A DNA stretch of 22,720 nt. Origin: CAYQDB01 sp964416195. GTDB taxonomy: Bacteria; Zixibacteria; MSB-5A5; GN15; FEB-12. The notes beneath the pieces were generated by a model. That model did no database searches and was not told the DNA's origin. It was given only the letters and a program-made list of their open reading frames with translations. Numbering within the stretch: position 1 is the stretch's first letter; each line of letters begins with the position of its first letter. The stretch spans positions 1-22,720 of the forward strand of contig CAYQDB010000031.1 of the NCBI GenBank assembly GCA_964416195.1, read 5' to 3'. Below, in pieces: positions 1-8,539 of this stretch. The position numbers were made by a program, and so were the translations under genes.

Positions 1-188
1 GTAAATGACCACTCTCCTTTTAAGCAAGTGTCAACTCAAGTCCGTCCTGATACATCTGAATTAAGGGATGAGATTCCAATTGCGCTTCCTCCTGTGCCAA
101 CGCGACGCACAGCCTGCCCCCTGCAACAACAGATTTACCCTCAATCTTTCATTTCAAAGTTGACATCGCGCGAGCCCTGCTCTTTCAC

Positions 189-815
189 TCATGACTTTTT
201 CCTTCCCTTCAGAAGAGCCTTTGTGATTTCGGCCACATGCCTACCCTGGAAGCGGGCAATGGCGAGCTCGTTCTCGCTTGGCATACGCTTTCCGTCAGGT
301 CCGGTAATGGTAGAGGACCCGTATGGCGAACCACCCGAGAGCTCATTGATATCCATAAGGCCCTGCTCAGAATAGGGAACTCCCACGATAATCATCCCGA
401 GATGCAGTAGGGTAGTGTGGAAACTTGTGATGGTGGTTTCCTGGCCCCCATGCTGGGTTGCTGTTGAGATGAACACACTTCCCACCTTGCCGATAAGCGT
501 ACCTTTCTGCCATAGGCTTCCGGTTTGGTCGAGGAAGTTGCGCATTTGAGCTGCCATGTTACCGTAGCGAGTGGGCGTGCCAAAAATGATGGCGTCGGCC
601 TCCGCCAGCCTATCGACCTCCGCAACAGGGATATGAGCAAACGCCTCACGGGTAGCCTTGGCCCCGCTCTTCTGCAGAATGTCATCCGGGACCAGCTCCG
701 GCACCTGGTATAACTCCACAGAAGCTCCTTCAATCTCCCGCACTCCCTCACCTATAGCCTCAGCCAACTGATAAACATGACCATACATGCTGTAGAAGAT
801 AACATGTGTTGTCAT
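189..815 (-). CDS. wrbA: WrbA-type NAD(P)H:quinone oxidoreductase
   Basis: A 208-residue flavodoxin-fold protein of the WrbA family, which binds FMN and reduces quinones by two electrons with NAD(P)H in the cytoplasm, limiting semiquinone and oxidative stress. The FMN phosphate loop is visible at residues 8-21 (YSMYGHVYQLAEAI). The family motif GTPTRYGNM lies at 79-87, the flavin-side loop TQHGGQE at 120-126, and GSPYGSS near 162-168. Length matches the roughly 200-residue family norm. The ATG start has an AAGGATC ribosome site. It is the last gene of the minus-strand run, but a 357-base gap with hairpins and a good promoter separates it from the phosphatase gene upstream, so it is probably transcribed alone. 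Family assignment is firm; the physiological quinone is unknown. Confidence 0.95.
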   Translation of the reverse strand: MTTHVIFYSMYGHVYQLAEAIGEGVREIEGASVELYQVPELVPDDILQKSGAKATREAFAHIPVAEVDRLAEADAIIFGTPTRYGNMAAQMRNFLDQTGSLWQKGTLIGKVGSVFISTATQHGGQETTITSFHTTLLHLGMIIVGVPYSEQGLMDINELSGGSPYGSSTITGPDGKRMPSENELAIARFQGRHVAEITKALLKGRKKS

Positions 816-903
816 TTTTTGATCCTTTCCAGTTTATTCTTTAATTTTTACCAACCGTGGATCAACTTTGCATCTATCTAAAATCCAATCACCCGCCTTC
901 ATT

Positions 904-932
904 CTTATAATCCTTGTAAGATCAAGTTGCAA
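904..932 (-). promoter_or_regulatory. Probable sigma-70-type promoter of wrbA
   Basis: On the minus strand, TTGCAA (932-927) is followed after exactly 17 bases by TATAAG (909-904), giving a start near 897 and an untranslated leader of about 80 bases before the wrbA ATG. The -10 region overlaps an imperfect inverted repeat, CTTATAA-TCC-TTGTAAG (904-920 on the plus strand), which could be an operator. Confidence 0.5.
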
Positions 933-942
933 TAGAAATTTT

Positions 943-955
943 CAATACGGTATTG
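943..955. promoter_or_regulatory. Palindrome beside the wrbA promoter (possible operator)
   Basis: A perfect inverted repeat CAATAC-G-GTATTG sits about 11 bases upstream of the -35 hexamer of the proposed wrbA promoter. The size and position suit a dimeric transcription factor site. No regulator gene is adjacent, so the binding protein is unknown. Confidence 0.35.
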
Positions 956-1039
956 CCCCTCATATGTCAAGCAGTTATCAGGTGAGCTCATCAATGGACG
1001 GGTGGCGCCATCAAACTTGTTTTGGGGCGTTTTTTCAAA

Positions 1040-1075
1040 GGCGTTCAACTCCAAGCAAGTTTGGATTTGAACGCC
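1040..1075. repeat. Strong imperfect hairpin in the imp-wrbA gap
   Basis: The arms GGCGTTCAACTCCAA (1040-1054) and TTGGATTTGAACGCC (1061-1075) pair over 15 positions with one mismatch around a 6-base loop. A competing outer half-arm GGGGCGTT lies at 1024-1031. No clean T-run follows on either strand, so it is not a standard terminator. It may be a dispersed palindromic repeat. The rest of the 816-1172 gap shows no convincing gene. Confidence 0.5.
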
Positions 1076-1149
1076 CCGCACGCGAAAACTCGGCGAGCTT
1101 CTTGCTTTCTAAAGTAGTCATTGCACAATCCCTAACAACCAAAGTGGGG

Positions 1150-1170
1150 TGGAACCGCTGGGGGGTTCCA
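1150..1170 (-). terminator. Hairpin directly after the phosphatase stop codon
   Basis: TGGAACC (1150-1156) and GGTTCCA (1164-1170) form a perfect 7-bp stem with a 7-base loop, starting 2 bases past the stop codon of the inositol-monophosphatase family gene. There is no strong U-tract, so it may stabilise the 3' end or terminate weakly. Confidence 0.35.
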
Positions 1171-1172
1171 TC

Positions 1173-1940
1173 CTACAACTCCGTAGGGCCAAGTAAATCT
1201 ATTAGTTTGTCGTGAAGAAGCGGTGGACCGGCTACGATCCATCCCCTATTGTTTGAAAACTGTCCGCCGGCCTCCGTCAGTATAACCTGACCGGCTGCAA
1301 TATCCCAGAGCTTGGCGCCGCTATGCAGACTAACGTAGGCGTCAAAACCGCCCATAGCACACCACGACAGGCCAAGCGAGGCAACGTGAATTAACCTCAC
1401 TTTCCAAGCATTATCTATCAACAACCTTAGTTGATCAAAGGACCGGTTTCTCTCTACAACAGGTGAATGCTTGTTGGGTATTTCGGCGCAGACAATGGCG
1501 TCGGCAGGTTCTTTCGTGTGTGAGCAATGGATACTGCGACCATTCAGAGTCGTACCGGCACCGACGCTCGCACAGAACATCTGCTCCGGTTCCGGGCTGT
1601 AGACAATGCCAATGACCGGTTCACCCTTGAACTGCAAAGCAAGTGATATCGAATATAGAGGGATGCCCCTCGCGAAGTACTTGGTCCCGTCAATGGGATC
1701 CAAAACCCATATATAGTCGGCATCTGCCTGGTATGCTCCTCGTTCTTCGGATATGAACCCATGATCCGGATATGATCCCGCTATGGAATCGAGAATCTGC
1801 CGCTCAACCAGCAGATCTCCTTCGGTAACAAGGTCACCGCCTTCTTTAGAGCGCAGAACTTCGGAGTGATTGGATGCACCTTTGACGATGCTGCCGGCCT
1901 CTCGGACAATTCCCTCCGCAAACCGTAGCAATTTGTTCAT
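1173..1940 (-). CDS. Inositol-monophosphatase family phosphatase
   Basis: A 255-residue Mg2+-dependent phosphatase of the IMPase/SuhB/CysQ superfamily. The metal-binding signatures are intact: the acidic pair E65-E66 in GFISEERG, the DPIDGT motif at 81-86, and W212-D213 in the C-terminal WDIAAGQVILTEAGG motif. The family hydrolyses small phosphate monoesters such as inositol phosphate, histidinol phosphate or 3'-phosphoadenosine phosphate, and the sequence alone does not choose among them. The ATG start has an AAAGGAT site about 11 bases upstream. The gene begins 61 bases after the phosphohexomutase stop on the same strand with no obvious terminator between, so the two are likely co-transcribed. 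A role in sugar- or inositol-phosphate metabolism is inference from that neighbour. Confidence 0.88.
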   Translation of the reverse strand: MNKLLRFAEGIVREAGSIVKGASNHSEVLRSKEGGDLVTEGDLLVERQILDSIAGSYPDHGFISEERGAYQADADYIWVLDPIDGTKYFARGIPLYSISLALQFKGEPVIGIVYSPEPEQMFCASVGAGTTLNGRSIHCSHTKEPADAIVCAEIPNKHSPVVERNRSFDQLRLLIDNAWKVRLIHVASLGLSWCAMGGFDAYVSLHSGAKLWDIAAGQVILTEAGGQFSNNRGWIVAGPPLLHDKLIDLLGPTEL

Positions 1941-2001
1941 GGCTTTTCAGTATCCTTTATCATCTGAATACTGTCTGCTACATGAATTGTAAGATACAGG
2001 G

Positions 2002-4278
2002 TTATCCCCTCGGCGCCTTGAGCATCTTGCGAAGGCCATCCATAATTATCTTGCCGTCGTTACGAAGCTGCTTTTTGGTCTCAAGCAGATTTGCTTCCGT
2101 GGGGTTGGCGTGGAGCTGGATGTGGAAGCGCAGGGAATTACCAGTGCCGGAGGGCCTGATTGTCAGATGCTGAAGTTTACCATCGTCAAAGAAGAATCTG
2201 ATGCCTTCATCCGGGAACAGGTAGTCATAGGTCGGTGGATATATCCTATCATATTTGCCGGTGCGATAAATTACCGCAGACTTAACCGGGCGTCCGCCGA
2301 TCTGGAGGTCTCCGGCCAGCGCCAACTGATAAAAGCCGAGCGCTCTGCGGAGGATGTTTTTCTTAAGACGGTCGCCTTCGATGCCGGGATATTCACCGTC
2401 GAGAGGATCAGGTTCGTAGAAAGTTGTAAACAGACCGATGTCAGGATCGAGGTATATGTGCTTATCGAGAAGTTCAATTATTGTGGTACCCTGTTCTTTG
2501 GCCCAGGCGGCTATTTCTGCAACCAAGAGAGCCGCGAAAGTGCCATCCTTGTCGCGAACATGACCGCCTATCCCCAAAGACCGAGAGTCCAGAGGAGGTC
2601 CACCGAGGATTGAAAAGCCATTGCTCTGCTCCATAGCTGCCACGTTGATTGAGCGCTTGCCGTTATCCATACCGAGGCATTCGCAGGTAAAGGGATGGCA
2701 CAGGTCTACATACTTGTCATCGCGACCGTCTACCAGCCGCAGGAATTCCTTCTCCTTGCCGTTCCAGGTATCCCGTGTCACGGCAGCTAGCGCCGCAAAG
2801 CCGACCCAGCTCTTGATTACCCCAAGACCGTGTTTATGGGCCAGGAATGTGATGCTGTCGGAAGTCGTATGCGAAAGGACCACGAATTTCTTCTCGGCAT
2901 CCATCACTTTACCGTGTTTTTCAATATCCCTGTGTAAACGATACCAGAGCACCAGCGTCCATACATCGTCGGCAGGAAGCAGGTAGTAATCCTGATCGCC
3001 ATAGATGTGCTGCTGATCGTGCGGGACTTTGACGACAATGCCAGTCCGGTCGGCGTCGGGATCGGTTCCGATAAGAATGTCGATATTGTCAAATTCCCCG
3101 GGGTAATCCTCCTTGAAAGCTTTTACCGCCGTGCGAGCAGCACGTGGATCGCCCGGGTCCGGTTGTTGCTCCCGTCCCGGTTCACTGCAGAAGGCTGGAA
3201 AGAGGCCATTGAGTTCATTGAGGCCCATGTTGCTCTTGTTGCCGTTGACTGATTTAATGTCGAGAAAGCCAACCTCGCTCAGGAGTCGAGGCACCGCTAT
3301 CACACCCGCGCCGTGAAAAGCGCAGTATGCTATCTGCAATGGTTTCGCAGCCGATTTCTGTCGCTTGGCCAGGTCTTTGGTAAGCAGGAAGGTCTTGATG
3401 TGCTCGCGGTGCTTCTCGTGCATATTTATAATGAAGCCTTCCCTGCCGGCATAATCGAAATCTGCTACCGGCTCATCTCCCCCGAGAAACCAAAGCTTCC
3501 CTTCCGGCACGTCCTTGAAGGGACATAGCCGGACATCCTTGGGCGTAGCGTTCTTGATGTACTTGTTGTACATTTCGTCTCGTTCCTCAGGATCGAATTG
3601 TGAGCCGTTCGAGCAGGATAGTTTGTACCCGTTGTATCTATAATCGTTATGGCTGGCGGAGATCAAAACACCGATGTCGGCCTTGACGGATTCATTGGGG
3701 ATAGCAAACGTCACTTCCGGATAAGGGCAGGGAGCATCGAAGAAATAGACAGTGTAACCATAGGCCAAGAACAACTGAGCCACGAGCGCAGCAAATTCGT
3801 AACCTCGTATGCGGCTATCATAACCAACGACTACTTTTTCCAGCGGCGGGCTCTGAGCATTCCCGTACTTGGCTACGCCTGCGGATGTCAGAAGAAACAC
3901 CAAGTCGTTTATGGTGTTGGTGCCTTTCAGGATGTCGGAGTCGACGCCGTTTTCTTTCAGCTTAATAATCGATGCTTTGTCGAACGCCATCATGCCGCGT
4001 ATCCCACCCGTGCCAAATCGTACCGACTGGCGGAAGGCATTGACGATGTTCCCCCATTTCTCCTTGCTGATAGTGTCGGCAACACCCTTTTTCAGCAGCG
4101 TTGAAAAAGTTTCTATGTGAGGATCGGTGAGCCATGCTTTCAGATTGGAGAAGGTATTCTGTAGTGCGTCATCATATAGCTGTTGATCAATTCGTCCTGA
4201 CTCCTTTGCGGCCTGCAGGTACTGTTTTATCCCCTGCTCCGCTGCTTTCAGGATCGAGTCGATATTCTCAATGTCCAC
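2002..4278 (-). CDS. Large phosphohexomutase (phosphoglucomutase/phosphomannomutase superfamily)
   Basis: A 758-residue member of the alpha-D-phosphohexomutase superfamily, which interconverts hexose 1- and 6-phosphates via a phosphoserine. Visible motifs are RFGTGGIRG (87-95), the catalytic serine loop SASHN with S209 (207-211), the metal-binding DPDADR (406-411), a sugar-loop-like EQSNG (549-553) with VRDKDG after it, and the phosphate-binding RPSGTG (708-713). It is about 150-200 residues longer than typical phosphoglucomutases, with roughly 85 extra residues at the N-terminus and inserts near 220-320 and 365-395. The start is GTG with an AAAGGA site. The 204-base gap upstream separates it from clpX. 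Glucose 1-phosphate is the likeliest substrate, but mannose or pentose phosphates cannot be excluded. Confidence 0.88.
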   Translation of the reverse strand: MDIENIDSILKAAEQGIKQYLQAAKESGRIDQQLYDDALQNTFSNLKAWLTDPHIETFSTLLKKGVADTISKEKWGNIVNAFRQSVRFGTGGIRGMMAFDKASIIKLKENGVDSDILKGTNTINDLVFLLTSAGVAKYGNAQSPPLEKVVVGYDSRIRGYEFAALVAQLFLAYGYTVYFFDAPCPYPEVTFAIPNESVKADIGVLISASHNDYRYNGYKLSCSNGSQFDPEERDEMYNKYIKNATPKDVRLCPFKDVPEGKLWFLGGDEPVADFDYAGREGFIINMHEKHREHIKTFLLTKDLAKRQKSAAKPLQIAYCAFHGAGVIAVPRLLSEVGFLDIKSVNGNKSNMGLNELNGLFPAFCSEPGREQQPDPGDPRAARTAVKAFKEDYPGEFDNIDILIGTDPDADRTGIVVKVPHDQQHIYGDQDYYLLPADDVWTLVLWYRLHRDIEKHGKVMDAEKKFVVLSHTTSDSITFLAHKHGLGVIKSWVGFAALAAVTRDTWNGKEKEFLRLVDGRDDKYVDLCHPFTCECLGMDNGKRSINVAAMEQSNGFSILGGPPLDSRSLGIGGHVRDKDGTFAALLVAEIAAWAKEQGTTIIELLDKHIYLDPDIGLFTTFYEPDPLDGEYPGIEGDRLKKNILRRALGFYQLALAGDLQIGGRPVKSAVIYRTGKYDRIYPPTYDYLFPDEGIRFFFDDGKLQHLTIRPSGTGNSLRFHIQLHANPTEANLLETKKQLRNDGKIIMDGLRKMLKAPRG

Positions 4279-4482
4279 TTCAAATTGTTCCTTTCTTTAT
4301 CTGTCAAAATATCATGTTCCGGATAACGCAGGTTGTTCCCTATTCCATAGGGGCACTGTATCCACCGTTGGGCGTGATGGAGTTCGTAGCAGGCAGACAA
4401 ATAAGATAGCCGACAATACGTCGGGTAGCGAATATTGGGTTTCCCGCTCCATGCTTTTCTGTTTGGAATCCCAGTTCCGAGG

Positions 4483-5760
4483 CTAACCGGCTTTCTTCTT
4501 TGCGTGAGTGACCATTGTTGGCTTGGCGCCTTCGGTGATCGTCTTGGCAGTGACTGTAACCTCGGCAACTTCCGGGGCGGATGGAATCTCATACATCACG
4601 TCCAGCATGGCCTTTTCAAAAATGGACCGAAGCGCCCGTGCCCCCGTTTTCCTTTTCTGCGCCATTTCTACGGCCGCTTTCAAAGCTCCCGGTTCAAAGC
4701 GTAGTTTGACCCCTTCCATTTCAAGCAGCTTTGTGTACTGCTTGGTAAGGGCGTTTTTGGGTTCCGTCAGGATGCTGATCAGTGCTTTCTTGTCGAGAGG
4801 TCTGAGGGCCGCCGTGACCGGCAAGCGACCTACCATCTCGGGAATGAGGCCATACTCAATCAAATCAACAGGCATGACATGGTCAAGAATCTCTGGTGAC
4901 TCATGATCAATGAACCTTTTATCGGCATCGAAACCGACCGTCCTTTTGCCCATCCGGCGAGCAATGATCTTCTCCAGGCTGTCAAAAGCGCCGCCGCAGA
5001 TGAAGAGTATATTGTTTGTATTGATCGGGACGAGAGCCTGCTCCGGATGCTTGCGGCCTCCCTTAGGGGGGATATTGGCTACCGTCCCTTCAAGAATCTT
5101 CAGCAAGGCCTGTTGGACCCCTTCGCCTGAGACATCGCGGGTGATCGACGGGTTGCCATCCTTACGGGCGATTTTGTCAATCTCATCAATATAGATAATT
5201 CCGCGCTCGGTTTTCTGCTGACTGAAGTTGGATGCCTGGTACAGGCGAACCAGGATGTTCTCAACGTCCTCGCCGACATACCCGGCCTCTGTCAGAACGG
5301 TGGCGTCGGCTATTGTGAAGGGGACTTTGAGGAACTTGGCCAGGGAGCGGGCAATGAGAGTCTTGCCGGTGCCGGTAGGACCGATCAACATGATGTTCGA
5401 TTTCTCTAGGTCGATATCGTCCTCTTTACCGACAGTTTGCCCTGCCAGACCGGCACTGACCTGGTAGTTGACTCGCTTGTAGTGGTTGTACACAGCAACC
5501 GCGACCGTCTTCTTAGCCAGTTCCTGGCCGATGACGTATTGGTCAAGGAAGTTTTTGATCTCCGCAGGGGAAGGGACTTCCTGAATCACTTCAGGCTCGT
5601 CGATACCAGGGACAGTGTGCAGCAGATCGTTACACAGCTCCACGCATTCATTACAAATGTATGACTCATAGCCGGAAAACAGGCGCTGAACCTGATTGGC
5701 CGACTTCCCGCAGAAAGAGCAGCGGTGCGGCATTCTCGGAGGCTTGGGTTTCTTCGGCAT
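4483..5760 (-). CDS. clpX: ClpX, ATP-dependent unfoldase of ClpXP
   Basis: A 425-residue AAA+ unfoldase that recognises tagged substrates, unfolds them and feeds them to ClpP. The N-terminal zinc-binding domain has C14, C17, C36 and C39. The ATPase core shows Walker A GPTGTGKT (127-134), the pore-1 loop GYVG (160-163), Walker B with DEID (192-195) and the RKH pore-2 loop (236-238). The ClpP-docking tripeptide, IGF in E. coli, is VGF here (275-277). Length is normal. The ATG start has a GGAGT site. It follows clpP by 73 bases on the same strand, in the conserved tig-clpP-clpX order, which supports co-expression and assembly of a ClpXP complex. Confidence 0.98.
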   Translation of the reverse strand: MPKKPKPPRMPHRCSFCGKSANQVQRLFSGYESYICNECVELCNDLLHTVPGIDEPEVIQEVPSPAEIKNFLDQYVIGQELAKKTVAVAVYNHYKRVNYQVSAGLAGQTVGKEDDIDLEKSNIMLIGPTGTGKTLIARSLAKFLKVPFTIADATVLTEAGYVGEDVENILVRLYQASNFSQQKTERGIIYIDEIDKIARKDGNPSITRDVSGEGVQQALLKILEGTVANIPPKGGRKHPEQALVPINTNNILFICGGAFDSLEKIIARRMGKRTVGFDADKRFIDHESPEILDHVMPVDLIEYGLIPEMVGRLPVTAALRPLDKKALISILTEPKNALTKQYTKLLEMEGVKLRFEPGALKAAVEMAQKRKTGARALRSIFEKAMLDVMYEIPSAPEVAEVTVTAKTITEGAKPTMVTHAKKKAG

Positions 5761-5833
5761 TGGTTGCTACTCCGAAGGACAACGTTTGCTTTTCCCGACG
5801 GCGGCGTATTGTCGTCGGTCGCTTGTCCCGATT

Positions 5834-6451
5834 TTACTCCTTTTCTTTATGGGAAAACTCGTATACTTTATCTATAATACCGTATTCCTGTGCCTCCTCG
5901 GGAGACATGAAGAAATTGCGGTCACTGTCTTTCTCAATTGTTTCCATCGATTGACCTGTATGTTTCACCAGCAATTCGTTTAGTCTCTTCTTGGTTTTGG
6001 CGAACTCTTCGGTCATGATAACGATGTCTGAAACTTGTCCTTGAGCGCCAGCCATCGGCTGATGAATCATGACGCGGCTGTTGGGTAGAGCCGCTCGCTT
6101 GCCCTTGCAACCGGAGGCAAGCAAAAAGGCGCCCATCGAGGCGGCAATACCCATACAGGTAGTGGCCACATCCGGCCTGATGAACTGCATGGTGTCATAG
6201 ATGGCCAAGCCGGCTGTGACGGAGCCTCCGGGCGAGTTGATGTAGATGTAGATATCCTTCTCTGGGTCCTCCGCCTCGAGAAACAACATCTGGGCGATGA
6301 CCAGATTGGCGACCTGATCGTCAATCGGTAAACCGATGAAAATAATTCTGTCCTTGAGCAGACGGGAAAAGATATCGTACGCCCGTTCACCCCGTCCGGT
6401 CTGTTCGACCACCATTGGCACCAAGTAGTTGGAGAAAATGCTGTCAGTCAT
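5834..6451 (-). CDS. clpP: ClpP serine protease subunit with an Asn in the triad
   Basis: A 205-residue subunit of the tetradecameric ClpP peptidase, partner of the adjacent ClpX. The nucleophile S105 lies in GIAASMGAF and the general base H130 in RVMIHQPMAG, matching E. coli Ser97 and His122 after an offset of 8. At the third triad position the sequence reads DSDRNFFMS, with N179 where E. coli has Asp171 (ERDRFLS) and B. subtilis reads DTDRDNF. The codon is AAT at 5915-5917. A similar Asp-to-Asn change is known in Listeria monocytogenes ClpP1, a weak peptidase alone that works in a mixed complex. The rest of the fold, including the GGSVTAG strand, is intact. The gene lies between tig (43-base gap) and clpX. 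Confidence 0.96.
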   Translation of the reverse strand: MTDSIFSNYLVPMVVEQTGRGERAYDIFSRLLKDRIIFIGLPIDDQVANLVIAQMLFLEAEDPEKDIYIYINSPGGSVTAGLAIYDTMQFIRPDVATTCMGIAASMGAFLLASGCKGKRAALPNSRVMIHQPMAGAQGQVSDIVIMTEEFAKTKKRLNELLVKHTGQSMETIEKDSDRNFFMSPEEAQEYGIIDKVYEFSHKEKE

Positions 6452-6494
6452 AGGTCATTTATTCCTTCATTATCCGCACGTTTGTCTGCTTGTA

Positions 6495-7766
6495 TCAAGT
6501 TTTCTTTTTTTTATCTAATGGTACAGCTTTGGCTTTACCAATCAAAAAGTCAAGCACCTTTTCTTCCAGCATGGTATCACGGATACTGGCAATCTTGCCC
6601 GACCGCTCCAGAGCCTGCTTGGCTTGTTCAAAAGTCATGTTGTAGTTACCGGCAAGCCCTTCTATCATCTGGTCGGTATCTGACGATGAAACTTCAATCT
6701 TTTCCTGTTCTGCGATGTGGTGGTAGAGCATATTCCAGCGGAGAGTGTTGACGGCAACTTCGCGGGAGCTCTTGCGCACTTCCTCTTCGTCGAGCGCCGG
6801 ATCGTTTGATTTCTCCTCCTCGACAATGGCATTGAGGTAATCGCTAACCATCGATTCCGGGATCGGTATCCGATTTTGCTCGCATACCTGGCGGATAATC
6901 TGACTCTTGTGAACCCTTCGCAGGTCGCTGGCCTGCTGACGTTCTATATCCTCTCGAAGCTTCAGTCGCAATTCGAGGGCTGTTTCCGCTTTGCCGGTTC
7001 GTTTGGCCAGGGAGTCGTCGAACTCAGGCAGGATGCGTTCCTTGACCTCTTTCACTTTACAGTTGTACCTAATGCACGCCCCGGCAAAAGCGGAGTCGGG
7101 GTAATCGTCGCCGTACATGACCTCAATCTCCTTTTCGTCGCCGACCTTCATCCCGGGCAGTTGCTCTTTGAATTCTTTTACAGTGGATTTCTTGGCGAGG
7201 TCGATCTCAACATCGTTTATCAGATCGCTTTTCAGGACCAGCCCCGGATCATATACTTTCTTCAGATCCGCCACCATCACGTCGTCGCTACGTATTTCCC
7301 TGTCGACATGGCGGAACTCGGCGAACATCGTACGGACGGTTTGCGCCAGCGCGTCAACGTCTTCATCCTTGACCTGCATATCGATCGCGGTAACCTCAAG
7401 GTTGCTGAAATCGATGGCATCGATACCAGGCATAACCTCAACTTTAGCCGTATATTGGAAGGCGCCCTCGTCGTCGAAATTTAGATTGGTCACTGTCGGC
7501 TGGGAGGCCACCTTGAGCAGATTCTCTTCGATGGCCTTCGGATAGCTGGACCGAATGAGCTGATCCGCGACATCGGCCTTGACCTCATCGCCATACTTCG
7601 ACTTGATGATGTTCATCGGCGCTTTCCCTTTGCGGAAACCTTTGATGGCGGCGTTGCGGCACAATTCCGAAAACATCTTTTCCATTTCCTTGTTGGCAAC
7701 TTCGGCCGGTATCTTTATGGACAACTCTCGAACCAGTTCTTCGATCTCTTTGATTTCGACTTTCAC
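6495..7766 (-). CDS. tig: Trigger factor, ribosome-associated chaperone
   Basis: A 423-residue trigger factor, which binds near the ribosome exit tunnel and shields nascent chains. The N-terminal ribosome-binding signature GFRKGKAP is at residues 43-50. The middle FKBP-like domain (about 150-250) lacks the usual G-x-x-F-x-G-G sequence, so prolyl isomerase activity may be reduced. The C-terminal helical arms (about 255-423) are rich in charged residues, and the lysine-rich end (LDKKKKT) is common. The start is GTG with AAAGGGCGGA upstream. It is the first protein gene after tRNA-Leu, 127 bases away, and precedes clpP and clpX in the widespread tig-clpP-clpX order that links folding to degradation. 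Confidence 0.95.
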   Translation of the reverse strand: MKVEIKEIEELVRELSIKIPAEVANKEMEKMFSELCRNAAIKGFRKGKAPMNIIKSKYGDEVKADVADQLIRSSYPKAIEENLLKVASQPTVTNLNFDDEGAFQYTAKVEVMPGIDAIDFSNLEVTAIDMQVKDEDVDALAQTVRTMFAEFRHVDREIRSDDVMVADLKKVYDPGLVLKSDLINDVEIDLAKKSTVKEFKEQLPGMKVGDEKEIEVMYGDDYPDSAFAGACIRYNCKVKEVKERILPEFDDSLAKRTGKAETALELRLKLREDIERQQASDLRRVHKSQIIRQVCEQNRIPIPESMVSDYLNAIVEEEKSNDPALDEEEVRKSSREVAVNTLRWNMLYHHIAEQEKIEVSSSDTDQMIEGLAGNYNMTFEQAKQALERSGKIASIRDTMLEEKVLDFLIGKAKAVPLDKKKKT

Positions 7767-7893
7767 TTCCGCCCTTTCTGCTACAGAGGTAAGTTTATCC
7801 TATTTCCGGAGTTACGGGTCATAAAGCGGATACGAGTATGCTCGCTTCGCCCAGGCTCCGCCCAACAGACTGAGCCAGATTCACCGGTACCTA

Positions 7894-7975
<82 letters not shown>

Positions 7976-7978
7976 ATC

Positions 7979-8008
7979 CTTATAACTATCTGTACTGCAA
8001 TAGGTTAA
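7979..8008 (-). promoter_or_regulatory. Candidate promoter of tRNA-Leu
   Basis: On the minus strand TTAACC (8008-8003) and TATAAG (7984-7979) are 18 bases apart, placing a start a few bases before the tRNA. The match is moderate, and it might also drive tig and the genes after it. Confidence 0.35.
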
Positions 8009-8474
8009 TTTTCACGTCACACTTCACCCTTTTAGTCGGGTGTCCATATAGTGTTCATCAGAATGCCTCAGTGTTTCCACCGCCTTGTGCTTGTGGCCCG
8101 GACTGAGCCGTGAGTAGCGAAATGTCATAGTGATTAACTTCCGGTCCAGCAATTTCTTTATCGCAAATGGGTTTGTACCCCGTCTGACCTTTCAAATGTT
8201 CGGTTACCAAATCTCCTAAGTTTCTCCACTTTGATAAAGTATGAAATTGGTATCAAGAGTCAAGTTGCGAGATCGACATTTGGCACACTTGCTCAGCTAA
8301 TTCTTTGCCTTTGTCGGCGAGTAATATCCCACACGAACTTCCTGATCCTCCATCGAGCAATCCTACCGGCATCGGACTTTCCATTGCCACGAGCGTTGTA
8401 ACAGGCAACAATTGAGGCTGTGAAAAGCGTCAAGGGGGAGATTAGACTTGTTTGTAAGAAGTCGTTTATTTTTC
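8009..8474. other. Intergenic region with no gene seen
   Basis: About 470 bases lie between the divergently transcribed tRNA-Leu/tig run and the sigma-factor operon. Short frames occur on both strands, but none has a ribosome site plus a protein-like composition. I see no tRNA, strong hairpin or repeat in it. Confidence 0.5.
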
Positions 8475-8501
8475 TTGTAACGCTATGTACTGATGAATAA
8501 T
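8475..8501 (+). promoter_or_regulatory. Candidate promoter of the ECF sigma operon
   Basis: TTGTAA (8475-8480) is followed 15 bases later by AATAAT (8496-8501), about 38 bases before the sigma-factor ATG. The segment TTGTAACG also resembles the -35 of many ECF promoters (an AAC core), so this could be an autoregulated promoter read by the sigma factor it precedes. Both readings are inference. Confidence 0.3.
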
Positions 8502-8539
8502 CGGGGAATTTGCCGGTAAGATAAGAAGGAAAAAGAACC

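Noticed and set aside
28..375. Plus-strand 115-codon frame at the left edge
   Set aside because: It runs antisense into wrbA, has no ribosome site and has a composition unlike a folded protein.
868..1215. Plus-strand frame in the imp-wrbA gap
   Set aside because: It spans both strong hairpins and the end of the phosphatase gene, with no ribosome site or family likeness.
4302..4307. Minus-strand TTGACA upstream of the phosphohexomutase
   Set aside because: It is a perfect -35 hexamer but too close to the GTG start: the transcript would begin at or inside the gene, and no -10 box fits.
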